Positions 9,601 through 20,559 of a DNA stretch of 64,000 bases are shown here, in pieces. This DNA is from Lepidostoma basale (lineage: Eukaryota > Arthropoda > Insecta > Trichoptera > Lepidostomatidae). Location: contig JAHDVF020000675.1 of assembly GCA_022606425.2 (NCBI GenBank), positions 248,001 to 312,000 of the forward strand, given 5' to 3'. Position numbers and translations under genes: made by a program. Each line of letters begins with the position of its first letter. Within the stretch, counting starts at the first letter, position 1. The notes beneath the pieces are model-generated. The model had not been told where the DNA came from and ran no database searches. It saw only the letters and a program-made list of their open reading frames with translations.

Positions 9601-11313
9601 TAACCCGTGCCGACTTGCGCGCAAAGATGTCCCATACAAATTGCGTCAAGGAGCGGCGCGTTGTCGTTGTTATCATTATTTAATCTCGGCTTGTAGGGTA
9701 GTAAGCACGGATTATTTTATATTTCGAAGATGTCAGTGGAACTAAGAAGTAATTAAAAAGTATTTTATCGGTTGGTGAAGTAAATCACCAAATAACAGGT
9801 GTAAACTACCATCTAATCGTCAAGTTCTCGCAGTTCTATTTTTCAAAATACGTGAAGTTAATTTGACTGTTAATGAAAGCGCGAATCTAGTCATTCTGGA
9901 GTGCAATATATTCTGAAAAAAGGATAGAATACCTACCAGAGCTGTTCCTAATTATGTTAAGAAATTAGTGGATCTTTATCAGGTTTGACGAGAAGTGCAA
10001 AAAATAGCAAAAAGATTCAGGACTTACATAGAGAACTTTCAACTTGAATTAGATAATTTATTCGATATCGCACACGCCGATGCTTTTGAATGTGCTGTGA
10101 TACAACAGCATCTTATACAGGATGCTTGAACGGAGCTTGTGTGCAAAAACTAGAAAGATATTTGTTAATCTTTGCTTGCCGCCATCATATATACGAATTG
10201 ATGCACAAAAGTGCGTTTGAATCGCAAAATCGATTGTACGAGATGATTTTAGCGAACTCATTGAGATTGCTATTGTTTTTCTGGGTGGAGGCAATAAAAA
10301 TAAAATAAAAATCAGACCTGCTGGCCCAATGCATCAAGCACGATGGATGGCAAGAGCTATTTACTCTTTAAAAATACGTTTGCTGCAGTCCCAGTTTAAA
10401 ATGTGCGCTAAGGACAAACAAGCTTTACGAGATGTTTATTTATTTATTGTGGCAGTTTATGTGAAGCCCTGACTTGAATGTAGTTTGACGATAAAAGCTC
10501 CGAATCAAGATTCTTATTTTTTAAAGATTACGAAGAAGTTGACAATTTCCAAAGCGGCTTTAAAAAAGTTCAGTCAACATTTGTGGTACTTGTCAGAAGA
10601 AATAACCGTCCTTTTGAGTTTTGGTAACAACGTTGATGAGCAGACCAAATTGTAGAAAACTTACAAAAAGAAAGTTTTGGTGATTCGGGAAAGAGATATG
10701 TTCCATTGAAGGAACAGATGTCTGGCTCTCTATAAGGTACGTAAGTAGTGTTTAATGTGGTATTTAATTTAGAACTTATTTGTTTTATTTAAAGGTACTA
10801 CAAGTATTTGTTATCTTGTTTTATGGAAATCTTTGAGTGATTTTGTTTCTGTCATGAGATATGATTTATTTTCACGACTGAAACTTAATAGTAGTTTCCT
10901 TCAAGAAATTGCATCTTCATAGAAAGACAGCGCGGCATTTGTGGAAGCTAAAAATAAGGTTACTAGTTTAAAAGCAGTTAATGACACAGCTGAAAGAGTT
11001 GTTAATCTAATGACAGACTTTCATGGTTTTAATATCGCAGACGAAGAACATAAGCAGTTCATATTATGTTGTGTGCAAAAACATAGAAAAATTTACCCAG
11101 ACTGTAAAAAAAGAGACTTTGAAGAGGAAATATCCAAGTAAATAAATAAAAATTTGGATCTTTTTTAATAATTACAAGAAAAGCGTTATATAAGTATATG
11201 TTTCATCAATATTTATCTAACATAATGATTTTAAGTGATCATCTACAACTACATTTAAAAAACACTTAAATCAGCTATTTTCAAAAACTTTGAGGCCAAG
11301 TCGGCACGGGTTA
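9601..11313 (+). mobile_element. Decayed DNA transposon with 17-bp inverted ends
   Basis: TAACCCGTGCCGACTTG at 9601-9617 is matched exactly, inverted, at 11297-11313. The 1.7 kb between carries scattered pieces of one protein on the plus strand. No clean target duplication is visible, so the superfamily is left open. Confidence 0.65.
9780..11141 (+). pseudogene. Transposase-like protein relic of an unnamed insect/cnidarian family
   Basis: With many frame changes the plus strand reads SNRQVLAVLFFKIREVNLTV, RIPTRAVPNYVKKLVDLYQ, LELDNLFDIAHADAFE, CCDTTASYTGCLNGACVQKL followed by ERYLLIFACRHHIYELMHKS, then QARWMARAIYSLKIRL, LTIKAPNQDSYFLK, and at the end (10941-11141) NDTAERVVNLMTDF and QFILCCVQKHRKIYPDCKK. 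I recognise this order of blocks from uncharacterised multicopy proteins in arthropods and Hydra. The ACRHH and ARWM blocks look transposase-like (hAT-like at best). The inverted repeats around it support a transposon origin. Confidence 0.6.
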
Positions 11314-11362
11314 GAATTGACGTAGGAAGTTGAAATTCTGTATTTGGGTAACTAGTAGACTA

Positions 11363-12136
11363 TTAACCCTTAACGTAGCGTGTTCAAAACAAAACGCTTG
11401 CTCCCATGTGGTAAGTTCAGTTTACCGCTAACTTTATCTAAATATCAAGCATATGACTAGATGAATCAAAATTTAATTTATGTCATCTTGTAGGGAATTT
11501 CATTAGGAATAGATCGATATCTATAACATACATGGATTATTTGAAAAACATATCATTATTAATTTTTTTCTGGAACCATGCGATTTCTGATATGTAATGC
11601 GTCACAACATACGAACGACTAAACATCAGGTATAAACTTGTCTGCGCGCCGCTGCCGGCGGGGCGAAGATAAAGGCACCTAGGCAAAATGTATAGTACGT
11701 TCAAGACAACGAGTACGTATTAATATTTGTCCCTTTTGGTAAAGTGTTAATATTTTCACAGTTCTGATATTATTAAGTTGCGTCCTGCGTTTCCGTCTAC
11801 AGTCGGTATTATTACGTACATATTGAAAAAGCCAAAGATATAATTTATAATACGTTCAAAACAGCGAGTAAGTATTTGTCACTTTTGATAAAGTTGTAAA
11901 TATTAGCAAAACAAATTCTACCTTAACACGAATGAAGGTGAGGGCAGTCTTAGAAAATTTTTTTTTTTGGGATGAAGGAAGTAATTTTTTGCTTTTTTCT
12001 TTATTACGAAATATTGAGAACACTTCAATGGAGGATTAGATTTTTTTTTATAATATTAGGGTCCATAGGTTTTAAGAAAATCAACTTTAAATTGGCAGTG
12101 GAAACTCAATTTACCACATGGCAACGCGACGGTTAA
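11363..12136. mobile_element. Candidate piggyBac-like non-autonomous element
   Basis: TTAA at 11363-11366 is followed by CCCTTAACG, and a subterminal CCATGTGGTAA lies at about 11404-11414. The other end is the inverted TTACCACATGG (12111-12121), ...CGG, TTAA (12133-12136). TTAA targets and CCC-starting ends are piggyBac hallmarks. Inside, about 11690-11755 and 11847-11905 are an imperfect direct repeat (TACGTTCAARACARCGAGTA). The right terminal triplet is CGG rather than GGG. Confidence 0.45.
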
Positions 12137-12219
12137 ACACAATTAGGGGGTATGCGTTTCAATAATCCAAAAAAAAAAATTTTGCCCATATAAGGGACAC
12201 CCATATAAGGGACACCAAA

Positions 12220-12775
12220 AAAATTTCAGACGTGGTGGTCGTAAGAAGGACGGAATGGGGAATGTTGTTAACATAAAGCGTTCGCTTTATGTTAACGTAA
12301 AGGAAAGGGAAGGGAATTATGTTTATGTTAACGTAAAGGAAAGGGTCATTAAGATGGTTTGGACACATGGAAAGAATGAGTGAAGACAGAATGGTAAAGA
12401 AGGTATATGTAAACGGCGTAAACGGAGCTAGAAATAGAGGAAGGCCGAGGAAAACGTGGCACGATCAAATCAATCAAATATTGAATGTCGGTCACGTGAG
12501 GAGTCGGAAAAATCGACGTGCGTGCATGACAAGATGTATGAATGTAGAGGAAGCGAGAGGCGTATGTCAGGACAGAACAGTGTGGCGTTCCATTCTTTCT
12601 GCCTACCCCTCCGGGGAGACGGCGTGATGGTAAGTTAGTTAGTTAAAGCGTTCGCTTAACCCAACCAATAACAGGTCATAAGTCCTGTAAGCGCCTCGAC
12701 CACCATATTCTGTTCCCAGAAAACAATTTACATATTCGTCTCTATTGAGATACAATTAATCCTTATAAAAAAATA
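12220..12775 (-). repeat. LIR repeat family, copy b, split by a LINE
   Basis: The minus strand carries the family blocks from GATTAATTGTATCTC (12755 down) to CCACCACGTCTGA (about 12225), interrupted between 12288 and 12643 by an R-LINE tail. It lies opposite in orientation to copy a. Confidence 0.75.
12288..12645 (+). mobile_element. R-LINE 3' end inserted in LIR repeat
   Basis: SLRWFGHMERM-equivalent to SAYPSGETA is open (frame 12367-12627), followed by the TAAGTTAGTTAGTTA tail. TAAAGCGTTCGCTT occurs at 12274-12287 and again at 12644-12657: a 14-bp target duplication. The 5' junction (12288-12342) holds two copies of a 24-bp filler. Confidence 0.85.
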
Positions 12776-12779
12776 ATTT

Positions 12780-13500
12780 ACCCGCAATGGGTAAAATCCA
12801 GTATTTGTCTACAAGTATTTGTATACATTCAAAACGAAGAAAATGTATGTTTTATGACTATTTTAGTTTCATATTTAATATTATTAATTGTATTGAAATA
12901 GGGTGGTTTATACATAAAATAATTCATGATATTAAATACAGTGGATTATATTAATAATAAAAAAAGTTCAAAGTGTATTTTATCTAATACAATGTATTAT
13001 ATCATACCTAAATATTGTTTTCTTCGGACGAATTCAATTAAATTGTCAATAATAATGCAATTTCTAATGTGATATTATAATATAACTTGTTACGATGAGC
13101 AAATATTTCATAGTTTTTTAAGAGAACGTTTTTTAATGTATCAAATATATTTATTATGTTGGATAAATAATGTTTTAAATAAAATTATATGTAATATCAA
13201 ATTTAATGTTATTCATTAAAAATAGTGCATATCAGATTAAGCTAACTGTTTCAAAAATGGTTTATATTTCGAATATAGCAGTATTTCATTAAAATATTGT
13301 ATTTTATCAAATCAAGTGTACTACTTCAAATATGATGCTTTATATCAATATCACAAATGAGGTTCTTTATCAAATATAGATTAGATCTTTTACGAGATAA
13401 ACCACTCTTTTTTAACATTGATACGAAGCCATTGCTGGGTTTCATTACCATTATCCATAACCACAAGCAAAACTTATTTTTGTGCATAACCGTTAACACG
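12780..13500. other. AT-rich stretch
   Basis: Bases 12780-12835 (GGGTAAAATCCAGTATTTGT) match, inverted, 23660-23720 beside another LIR copy, so that family extends further than its core. The rest is AT-rich with no recognised feature. Confidence 0.4.
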
Positions 13501-13504
13501 CTTG

Positions 13505-13600
13505 TGCATAACCCCGAGGAAACTCGCTACAGAGTGAAACCGGTTGGCGCTACTAACTCAATAAAGTGGTTTATACCAAGTGAAAATGGTTTAATCTTAT
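13505..13600 (+). repeat. ACCGGT family repeat, hammerhead-like motif
   Basis: CCGAGGA (13514-13520), hairpin ACTC-GCTACA-GAGT, GAAAC (13536-13540), palindrome ACCGGT, T, then GGCGCTACTAACTC and AATAAAGTGGTTT, shared with 19.7 kb. Confidence 0.55.
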
Positions 13601-13609
13601 TTTAAACTG

Positions 13610-14750
13610 TTTTTTTTTCTGTTGATTTTATTCTTCCTGACTATATTTTTAAGGTTTTTATCAATAATTAACTCAAAAGTGAAAAAAAACGTGTATTTTT
13701 TCTCAATAATTCATTATGGATATCCATAGTATTAACGCCTTAAGTTTATATCATATTATTATTATAATTATTGTTTTCTTCGAATGAATTTAATTACTAT
13801 TTCGAAAAAAAAATACGGTCTTTTATTAGTCATGTTATCAAATTTATAAAACTTTTATAAGATTCTCACTTATTCAGTATTAATGTGACAAACTTATTTC
13901 TCTTTATAACCGTATAACCTTCCCACTCTTACCTTTATACGAGTACGTACATTAACCCATTGTAAGTTTTATCCATGTCCCTTTATCTAGTTGATTATCT
14001 CGACCTGACAAAATATACGAAAGAGAATTAAGCCAGTGATTCCGGCAAGGAAACTATTCCAGACCCTTTATCGAAGATTGCTCTGAAAATAAAGTAGTGT
14101 GTGAAGCTTTGGGCATAGTTCTCCAGGATAGCCCAAATAGACCCTCAAACTTTAGTCGATACGTTTTACTTAACACGATAATCGTTTTACGTTAACAACT
14201 CTGTCGTTCCAACCGAAATTTGGACTGAAATCTCCTTTGTTGTACTTTGTCCTTTAATAATAGTTACACTAAAAATATACGTACCTACCATAACAAGGTG
14301 ATACGTGAAAACGGTTAATACAATTACGTGGCGTGATAATTTACTTTTCTTACGACAAAACATTGAAAATGAGAAATTTTATAATATTATAATGCTCAAA
14401 TCCGTCAAAATGGTAATGCTGAAGATAACGTTTTAAATGAAAAAAATGATTGGAAAGATTTTTTTTTAATTCACGACATTTCCCGGAAATTTTGTTTTTG
14501 TGAGGCTTTGTTTGATTGTTATTTAGTTTGAACAATTTGATTTCTTTATACATTTAGATTACTATCAGATGTTTTCACAATTGTTAAGTCAGTATTAGTG
14601 TTCAGATTAATCTGGAAAGTCCCGATAAATACAATTTATGCGCATATAAATAGAATGTAAGATAGTTTCACGATTGCAGTAAAAGCCATCCTCGTATATT
14701 GTTTAACGCATATATGATTTTGTTGATATATGCAAATAATAGAGCTCAGT
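13610..14750. other. No recognised feature
   Basis: AT-rich. Somewhat higher GC at 13990-14160. No coding or repeat match was noticed. Confidence 0.3.
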
Positions 14751-14754
14751 TAAT

Positions 14755-15020
14755 TATAACTAAGAAATCTGCGAGGTCGAAGATGTGGTCAGATGGGGAC
14801 GTCAAAGACAGCGATACTGGCATCAACACGTAGAAAGGATGAGCTCAAATAGGATACCACACATAGCTCTCCATGGAACGCCAAACGGACAACGCCGACC
14901 AGGAAGACCCCCGAAACGGTAGAGATAAAGCTGGAGCTTAGCGTCTCAAGAGGACCCGCCTGAAATAACAGACTCCTGAGTCTACCAAAAGGGAAGAAGA
15001 AGAAGAAGAAGAAGAAGAAG
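14755..15020 (+). mobile_element. LINE C-terminal relic with (GAA)n tail
   Basis: The plus strand reads CEVEDVVRWGRQRQRYW, HVERMSSNRIPHIALHGTPN, GQRRPGRPPKR, then frameshifts and an (AAG)n tail (14995-15019). Same lineage as 59.86-60.42 kb (EVEDIIKWSRQRKRNW). Confidence 0.65.
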
Positions 15021-15029
15021 TTAAGAATA

Positions 15030-15290
15030 AAATAACTTACTTACTTAATTCATATGACCGTACAACACTTGAAGAGATTTATTCCAAGCTCCTCGATCCT
15101 GCGCTTTTTGCTCCCAGCAGTCCGTTTCGCCCAATTTGCCAGATCAGCGAAAACATTATCCATCTGATTGTGTTCTGGCTGATCTAGAAGATTGATCCGC
15201 CTGGTCTTGATTCCTCTGTTCTCTCCGACTAGGTATACGAGTCATCCAACCCAGACGACCGACTCTCAGTGTGCTCGTTATAAGGGGCTA
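15030..15290 (-). mobile_element. LINE C-terminal relic with (AAGT)n tail
   Basis: The minus strand reads RLGWMTRIP, then AQDRGAWN and LQVLYGHMN before a stop, with the tail AAGTAAGTAAG (complement at 15030-15042). AQDR-x-W is typical of the extreme C terminus of non-LTR polyproteins. Confidence 0.6.
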
Positions 15291-15299
15291 ACGGGTCAT

Positions 15300-15935
15300 T
15301 ATACGAATCTCTTAAATGCTCCTATGATTTCAGGATCCCGCTGCAAAGTTACAAAAAAATTAAAATTGTTTGTTTTGTTTAATTATTCAAAAATCAAATA
15401 AAATGGTTATAAGGCATGTGGTGATAGCGTGTTTAAATTATCGAAACAGTCCACCTAACAAACTTCGAAAAAGGGGTGATGATGAGGTGATTTTTATTTG
15501 ATATCTAAAAATAATCCGTTTTTTTTCACGTTAAAAATTTTCACGTTTTGAACGTAAAAAACTCTGATATATATTTTTCAATGGTTGTCCGTGTGAATGT
15601 TCCCGAAAGCACAATGGTATACATTCTCCAATTAATGTCGGTGTTACCGCTAAATAATGTTTCGATTACTCTTATTAATTACCTATTTTTATGGGCCTCT
15701 TTCTGAAATACGCTCTCAAATTATTTTTCAAACACAGCCACCACCCACGCGGGCTTTCCGCACAGCAACATAAAAATAAAATCTGTGATTACTTTTTGAG
15801 GTCAAATCGATTGATTTTACGCTATAACACGGCTTGTTTCTATTGTAGAATTTTCCGGAATATTTCATATGGCACAAGTGTTTAATGTTATAAAGATTAT
15901 TAGTTAGAAAGTTTCAATCCTGGGATTGGTTTGCA
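15300..15935. other. No recognised feature
   Basis: Mixed AT-rich sequence with no coding or repeat signature. Confidence 0.3.
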
Positions 15936-15943
15936 GCAATTTA

Positions 15944-16590
15944 TTATATTATTCTCCATTCTTCCCTGTCTTGTGCGGCTCTTTTGAAATCTGAATATGA
16001 TGAGCAGCGCACGTCCACCAACAGGTCCTCCAGGTACTCTCGGCGTGGGCGTCCCCTAGAGTTTGTCCCCTCGGTCATACCCTCCATTATGGCATGCAAG
16101 AGGCCTTCTTGACGTATTACATGGCCGATCCATCTTGCACGCCTTTCGCACAAGGTCCTGAGCAGGTGCCTTCCTCCTTCGATTCTTTGAAGAACCTCCT
16201 CATTCGTGATGTGGTCTCTCCAGGAAATTCCTAATAGTCTTCTATAGGACCACATCTCAAAAGCTTCTACTCTCCGTTTATCTCTTTCGGATAGGCACCA
16301 TGTCTCGCAGCCGTACATCAAGATACTCCATACATAGGTCTGGATGAGGAGTATTCTCAGTTTTAGGTCTATATTATTTGATTATATTACTTTCGACATT
16401 TAATTAAATGCAAGCCTAGCCTGATGTATACGGCTGTCGACCTCGCTCTTAGACTGACCTTCCCATGTTATTTTGCTCCCGAGGTAGACAAACTCCTTGG
16501 TGTTCTATATTGGAACTCCTGACATCACTACTCTCATCTGATGTTGCGTTCGGCCTACAGTTAGCAGGTTCATACTGGACTTGAATTAAA
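15944..16590 (-). mobile_element. LINE RT C-terminal region, third lineage
   Basis: Upstream part (16590-16330, minus): FVYLGSKITWEGQSKSEVDS and ARLAFN, then DLKLRILLIQTYVWSILMYG. Open frame 16321-15944: CETWCLSERDKRRVEAFEMW, SYRRLLGISWRDHITNEEVL, RARWIGHVIRQ, GRPRREYLEDLLVDV, AQDREEWR. These blocks follow the palm in non-LTR reverse transcriptases. Endonuclease and palm are missing; one in-frame stop lies near 16380. Confidence 0.8.
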
Positions 16591-16779
16591 CACTAAAAGC
16601 CGATACGTGTAATCCGAGATTCATCCTAAATTTTAAACGATTTTCCAAACAACTAAAAAAAGTCAAATGAAAATTAACAGTAATAGCCGAAAATAAGATT
16701 GCTGTAAATGCTGAACAGACCAATTTATTTAGTTTCTTGAACCATGATAAAAAAAAACTCTGTATTAAATAGTTAATAC

Positions 16780-16990
16780 AAATAAAAACTTATATTTTCT
16801 AGGAGTTTTATTAAATTTTATGGGAATTATGAGTTTCGCTTAGCTAAGGCATTACTTAAGGATATATTAGTATCGTTGGTTGTTTTATATTTGATAATAT
16901 TTTAGAAGGCGAAACATGTCATTCTCATGAAACTTCTAGAGAAAATATATTTTTTTCATTCATCACTATTGAATCAAATTGTTTAATTCA
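16780..16990. repeat. ACATGT foldback family
   Basis: TTTTCTAGGAGTTTTATTAA...GAGTTTCGC at 16793-16840 faces GGCGAAACATGTCATTCTCA at about 16909-16928 and TTCTAGAGAAAAT, forming two arms. Confidence 0.55.
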
Positions 16991-17164
16991 GCTCGTCTGG
17001 GGGCATTGTGATAAAGTAACAAAACATCACCATGCACTAGTGGACCATTATAATTTTAGGTACATAGCTCTTGAACAAAATTAGTACTGGTAACCCACGT
17101 CGATAGTTTAGTATTCATAAATGACGGATATAAATTTTTTAAAACAGTTTATTTATCTCAGCAT

Positions 17165-17290
17165 ATTTCGAAGATTTTCATTATGCAGAAACAATCCTAC
17201 GCTAGCCAGGCAAAACTGGTCGCTGTCGAAATAAATACAAAAGTGAAGTAGATCTTAAAAATCATCGTTTTATTTCATTATTATTTTTAT
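17165..17290 (+). repeat. ACCGGT family repeat, degraded motif
   Basis: GCTAGCCAGGCAAAACTGGT, then CGCTGTCGAAATAAATACAA and ATCGTTTTATTTC, the same order as at 720-760 (minus) and 41.75 kb (minus). The GAAAC and palindrome are mutated here. Confidence 0.5.
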
Positions 17291-17294
17291 TATA

Positions 17295-17700
17295 TCATTT
17301 GGTTAAAAAGTTTAAAAAACACACAACTAAACTATATCTCTCACTATCTCTCTCATTGCAGGAGCCGCACCAAAATATTAAATTACTTACTATTACAGTG
17401 CTACTAGATAAAAGGCCAAGATACCAACACCGAGATAAAAAATATCCATTTCATGTCATAATGGATTGACTTACCAGACCCTTGTTCGCCATACTGGAAA
17501 TGACATTCGTACATAAAACATTTTGGAGAATATCGTAATCTCTAGAACGAACCATAAATTGTACGGAACACATTTAAAAAGAAATTTCCCCCCTCCTTTA
17601 TTCCCTATGTTCCATCTTCATACCGCGACTTTTTCAAAGTCATTATACGAGGGGAAAAAACTTTAATATTCTTAATTAAGGCCCGTGCTGAAAGAATACG
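17295..17700. other. No recognised feature
   Basis: Short CT-rich run at 17338-17357, otherwise unremarkable. Confidence 0.3.
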
Positions 17701-17708
17701 TTTTTTTT

Positions 17709-17878
17709 AACTAACTAACCAGCACACCGTCTCCCCGAAGTTGTAAGCAGAAATAATGGACCACCATACTGTTCGTTCCTGACATACTTCTCTCGCTCAT
17801 CCACATTCATAAATCGTGTCTTGCCCAAACGTCGATTTCTCCGACTCCTCACGTGGCCGATATTCAATATTTGACGTA
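17709..17878 (-). mobile_element. R-LINE 3' end, short copy
   Basis: Tail complement AACTAACTAACC, then the complement of the C-terminal codons back to the NVGHVRS region, where similarity stops abruptly (5' truncation). Confidence 0.75.
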
Positions 17879-18016
17879 ATTTTTTTAAACTTTTAGTATT
17901 GACGTGGTTAGTTCAGTTCATTAATACTGATGTGACGACTCACAGACGGTCTGTAATAGTAGGTATTATTTAATATAATTTCAATATGAAAACTCGGGTT
18001 TTTCGGAAAAAAAAAC

Positions 18017-18185
18017 TCGGGTGGTGGTCTAGGGGATAGAACGCTTGGCTCTTGATCCAGGGGACATGGGTTCAAGCCTGGACACATTCCTTCTTCATAA
18101 TAATGAGCTATTTTCTGCTCACATTGAAGATTGTAAAATAAATTCTAATATCATTGACATAAATCCTTGATGTTAGTCTTTTTTT
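18017..18185 (+). mobile_element. Second tRNA-derived SINE family (SINE2)
   Basis: Box-A-like GTGGTCTAGGGGATAGAA (18021-18038) and box-B-like GGGTTCAAGCC (18068-18078) at tRNA-like spacing. The body is CTGCTCACATTGAAGATTGT, then AAATCCTTGATGTTAGTC. A second, opposite copy lies at 24.57-24.78 kb. Confidence 0.7.
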
Positions 18186-18217
18186 TTTAAACAAAAAAAA
18201 AACATGTACAGATGATA

Positions 18218-18500
18218 AGATATGGAAAGAATGAATGAGGAAAGAAAGGTGAAAAAATTATATGTTAACGATGTAAATGGAACCAGAAATAGAGGAAGAC
18301 CGAGGAAAACGTGGCACGATCAAATAAATCAAATATTGAATGTCGGCCATATGAGGAGTCAGATAAATCGACGCGCGTGCATGACACGATGTATGAATGT
18401 TGAGGAAGCGAGAGAAATATGTCAGGAAAGAAAAGTGTGGCAGTCCATTCTTTCTGCCTACACCTTCGGGAAGACGGCGTGATGGTTAGTTAGTTAGTGA
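18218..18500 (+). mobile_element. R-LINE 3' end
   Basis: Open frame 18222-18482: MERMNEERKVKKLYVND, RGRPRKTWHDQINQILN, SAYTFGKTA, stop, then GGTTAGTTAGTTAG. Conserved enough to look fairly young. Confidence 0.85.
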
Positions 18501-18743
18501 GTTTTATGTACAGATGATTATTACATGTATGAACACTATTTAGTAACAAGATGAATAAAAATATAAAACAAAATATATCTAAAATCAACATTTACTTGGC
18601 ACATTTTAATGCCATATGAAATAACAGTCTTACAATTGAGGTTTGTCTTATAAACTTTTTTTTTTTAATATTTCGGAACTTCTTTTACTTAAAAATATAA
18701 TTAAACGTATTCATGGCAAATAAACTAATATAAGCCAAAGATA

Positions 18744-19310
18744 TGAGTCTGAAATTAAAGTCTTGAAATTTAAAAAAAGCTAAGATGTCAGGGCAAAATG
18801 GTGTTCTTGTGCCGACCTTTATGTATGGAAGTGAAGCATGGAACTGTCAAAATAAGGACGAAAGTAGAATAAATGCAGTAGAAATGAGTCTGAAATTTAA
18901 GTCTTGAAATTTAAAAAAAAGCTAAGATGTCAGGGCATAATGGTGTTCTTGTGCCGACCTTTATGTATGGAAGTGAAGCATGGAACTGTCAAAATAAGGA
19001 CGAAATTAGAATAAATGTAGTAGAAATGAGATCTTTAAGGCGAATGTGTGGTAAACCTGTATATGATAGAGTGTCAAATGCAAGTATAAGAAGTGAATGC
19101 GATGCGAATGAAAGTGTTATGAACAAAATAATGAAAAGGTCGTTGAATGGTTTAGGCACATGGAAAGAATAAGTGAAGATAGGATAGTGAAGAAGGTATA
19201 TGTAAACGACGTGAACGGACCGAGAAAAAGAAGAAGGCCGAGAAAAACGTGGCACGATCAAATCAATCAAATATTAAATGTCGGTCACGTGAGAAATCGG
19301 AGAAATTGAC
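18744..19310 (+). mobile_element. R-LINE internal fragment with 141-bp tandem duplication
   Basis: The block 18744-18884 is repeated as 18885-19026 with few differences; both copies contain PTFMYGSEAWNCQ. The frame then runs RSLRRMCGKPVYDRVSNASI and the RRPRKTWHDQINQI region. It stops about 60 codons before its normal C terminus, at the SINE that starts near 19318. Confidence 0.8.
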
Positions 19311-19317
19311 GTGCGTG

Positions 19318-19555
19318 GATGACGTGCGTGGCTGAGTGGTAAGAGCTCCGACTTCCATTCTCAAGGTCCCGGGTTCGATTCCCGGCGATGGCAGTGTGAT
19401 TGTCACACTGTCATTGGTCTGGTGTAGAATTCTCGTGACAATAAAATGGCGATAGATTGGCTACCTATCACATGTCATGAGAATCAATATAGCTAAAATA
19501 AATTGTATACAGTAATTGGGTTCAAACGACCTGTTGTATACAAGGAGAAAAAAAA
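19318..19555 (+). mobile_element. tRNA-derived SINE, nearly complete, tail type 1
   Basis: Box-A-like GTGGCTGAGTGGTAAGAG (19328-19345), box-B GGGTTCGATTCCC (19371-19383), body GGCAGTGTGATTGTCACACT, tail ATTGGGTTCAAACGACCTGT. TGACGTGCGTGG occurs at 19306-19317 and again, overlapping the SINE start, at 19320-19331. Confidence 0.8.
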
Positions 19556-19654
19556 TTTATTATTAAATATGTTTACAAAATAAAAAACTTTTTTTTGTAC
19601 GAAGCCATTCCGATGCACAGCTTGATATATTTAAAAATATAATAAAATTACAGT

Positions 19655-19750
19655 CAAGTTTATGTACAGTTCTTGAAGCTTTGTACAAAGTGAAACCGGT
19701 TGGCGCTACTAACTCAAATAAAGTGGTTTAAGTGAAAAAGTGTAGGCATA
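19655..19750 (+). repeat. ACCGGT family repeat, hammerhead-like motif
   Basis: TTGAAGC, hairpin CTTTG-TACAAAG, GAAAC (19692-19696), ACCGGT, T, GGCGCTACTAACTC, AATAAAGTGGTTT. Closely matches 13.5 kb after the hairpin, while the hairpin itself differs. Confidence 0.55.
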
Positions 19751-19759
19751 TTTTTATTT

Positions 19760-20555
19760 TTATAACTTTTATATTTACATCTGAGGATGAAAGAGTTCAT
19801 CTACAAACATATTATGTATAAAAAAATATTCTGTAAAAATATTTAATAAAAAAAAGTGATGCAGTAGTAATAATTCTGTTGTAAATTATTTAGAAATTTA
19901 TTGCGAGAACAGAATTTTGTAAAAAGTCACAATATATAAAAATGATGAAAAAAAAACGCCATTGTTTAAAATTGTTAACATGGTAGATATGCGATTATAA
20001 GTTTACAAAGTATCGTATGAGATATTTATCCATAAGTTATAGGTGGTACATATCTCCAATCCCCATACTATCTGGAGAGGAAACTTGAACAGCGCCCGGG
20101 GCTAGAGATACTGAAGTTTCTCACATCTCCCAAAAGCGTGTTAGTATTGATTCTCTGGAGAAGACGGAACGAACATTCTGAAGAACTTCTAAGATAATGG
20201 CACAATTAAATCTGATTCATCATTAGAAGGTTGATACATTTGTTCGAATATTAGGCCGCGCCGAGATAAGCTTATTACAACTCCGTTCCGAAACTTCTCG
20301 TCTATGGCATATGTTATTGAATCTTGTATACGTGGTACTGCTCTATATTTATCTATGGCGTATTTATGTTTAAAGATGATTCCGCCTCATAATTTGTATG
20401 TTAATTTCACTGTTTGCTTTGGCTTTGTTCGTTTCAGATTAGTTTAGTTTGGAAGTAATTGGTCTTTTGATCGTCATAATATAAGCAATATTCAAGTGCG
20501 CCTGCATTGAAACATGTTATTAATTGAACATTATCAATTTGTTAAAATAAGCTAA
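19760..20555. other. Mostly unique sequence
   Basis: A degraded CTGAGGATGAA...TCATC hairpin near 19780-19800. GC-richer sequence at 20050-20300 has no coding or repeat match that I could see. Confidence 0.3.
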
Positions 20556-20559
20556 GTTT

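Noticed and set aside
12274..12657. TTAG-type R-LINE tails as telomeric (TTAGG)n repeats
   Set aside because: The unit is GTTA/TTAG, four bases, always just after the LINE stop codon; no five-base telomere unit is present.
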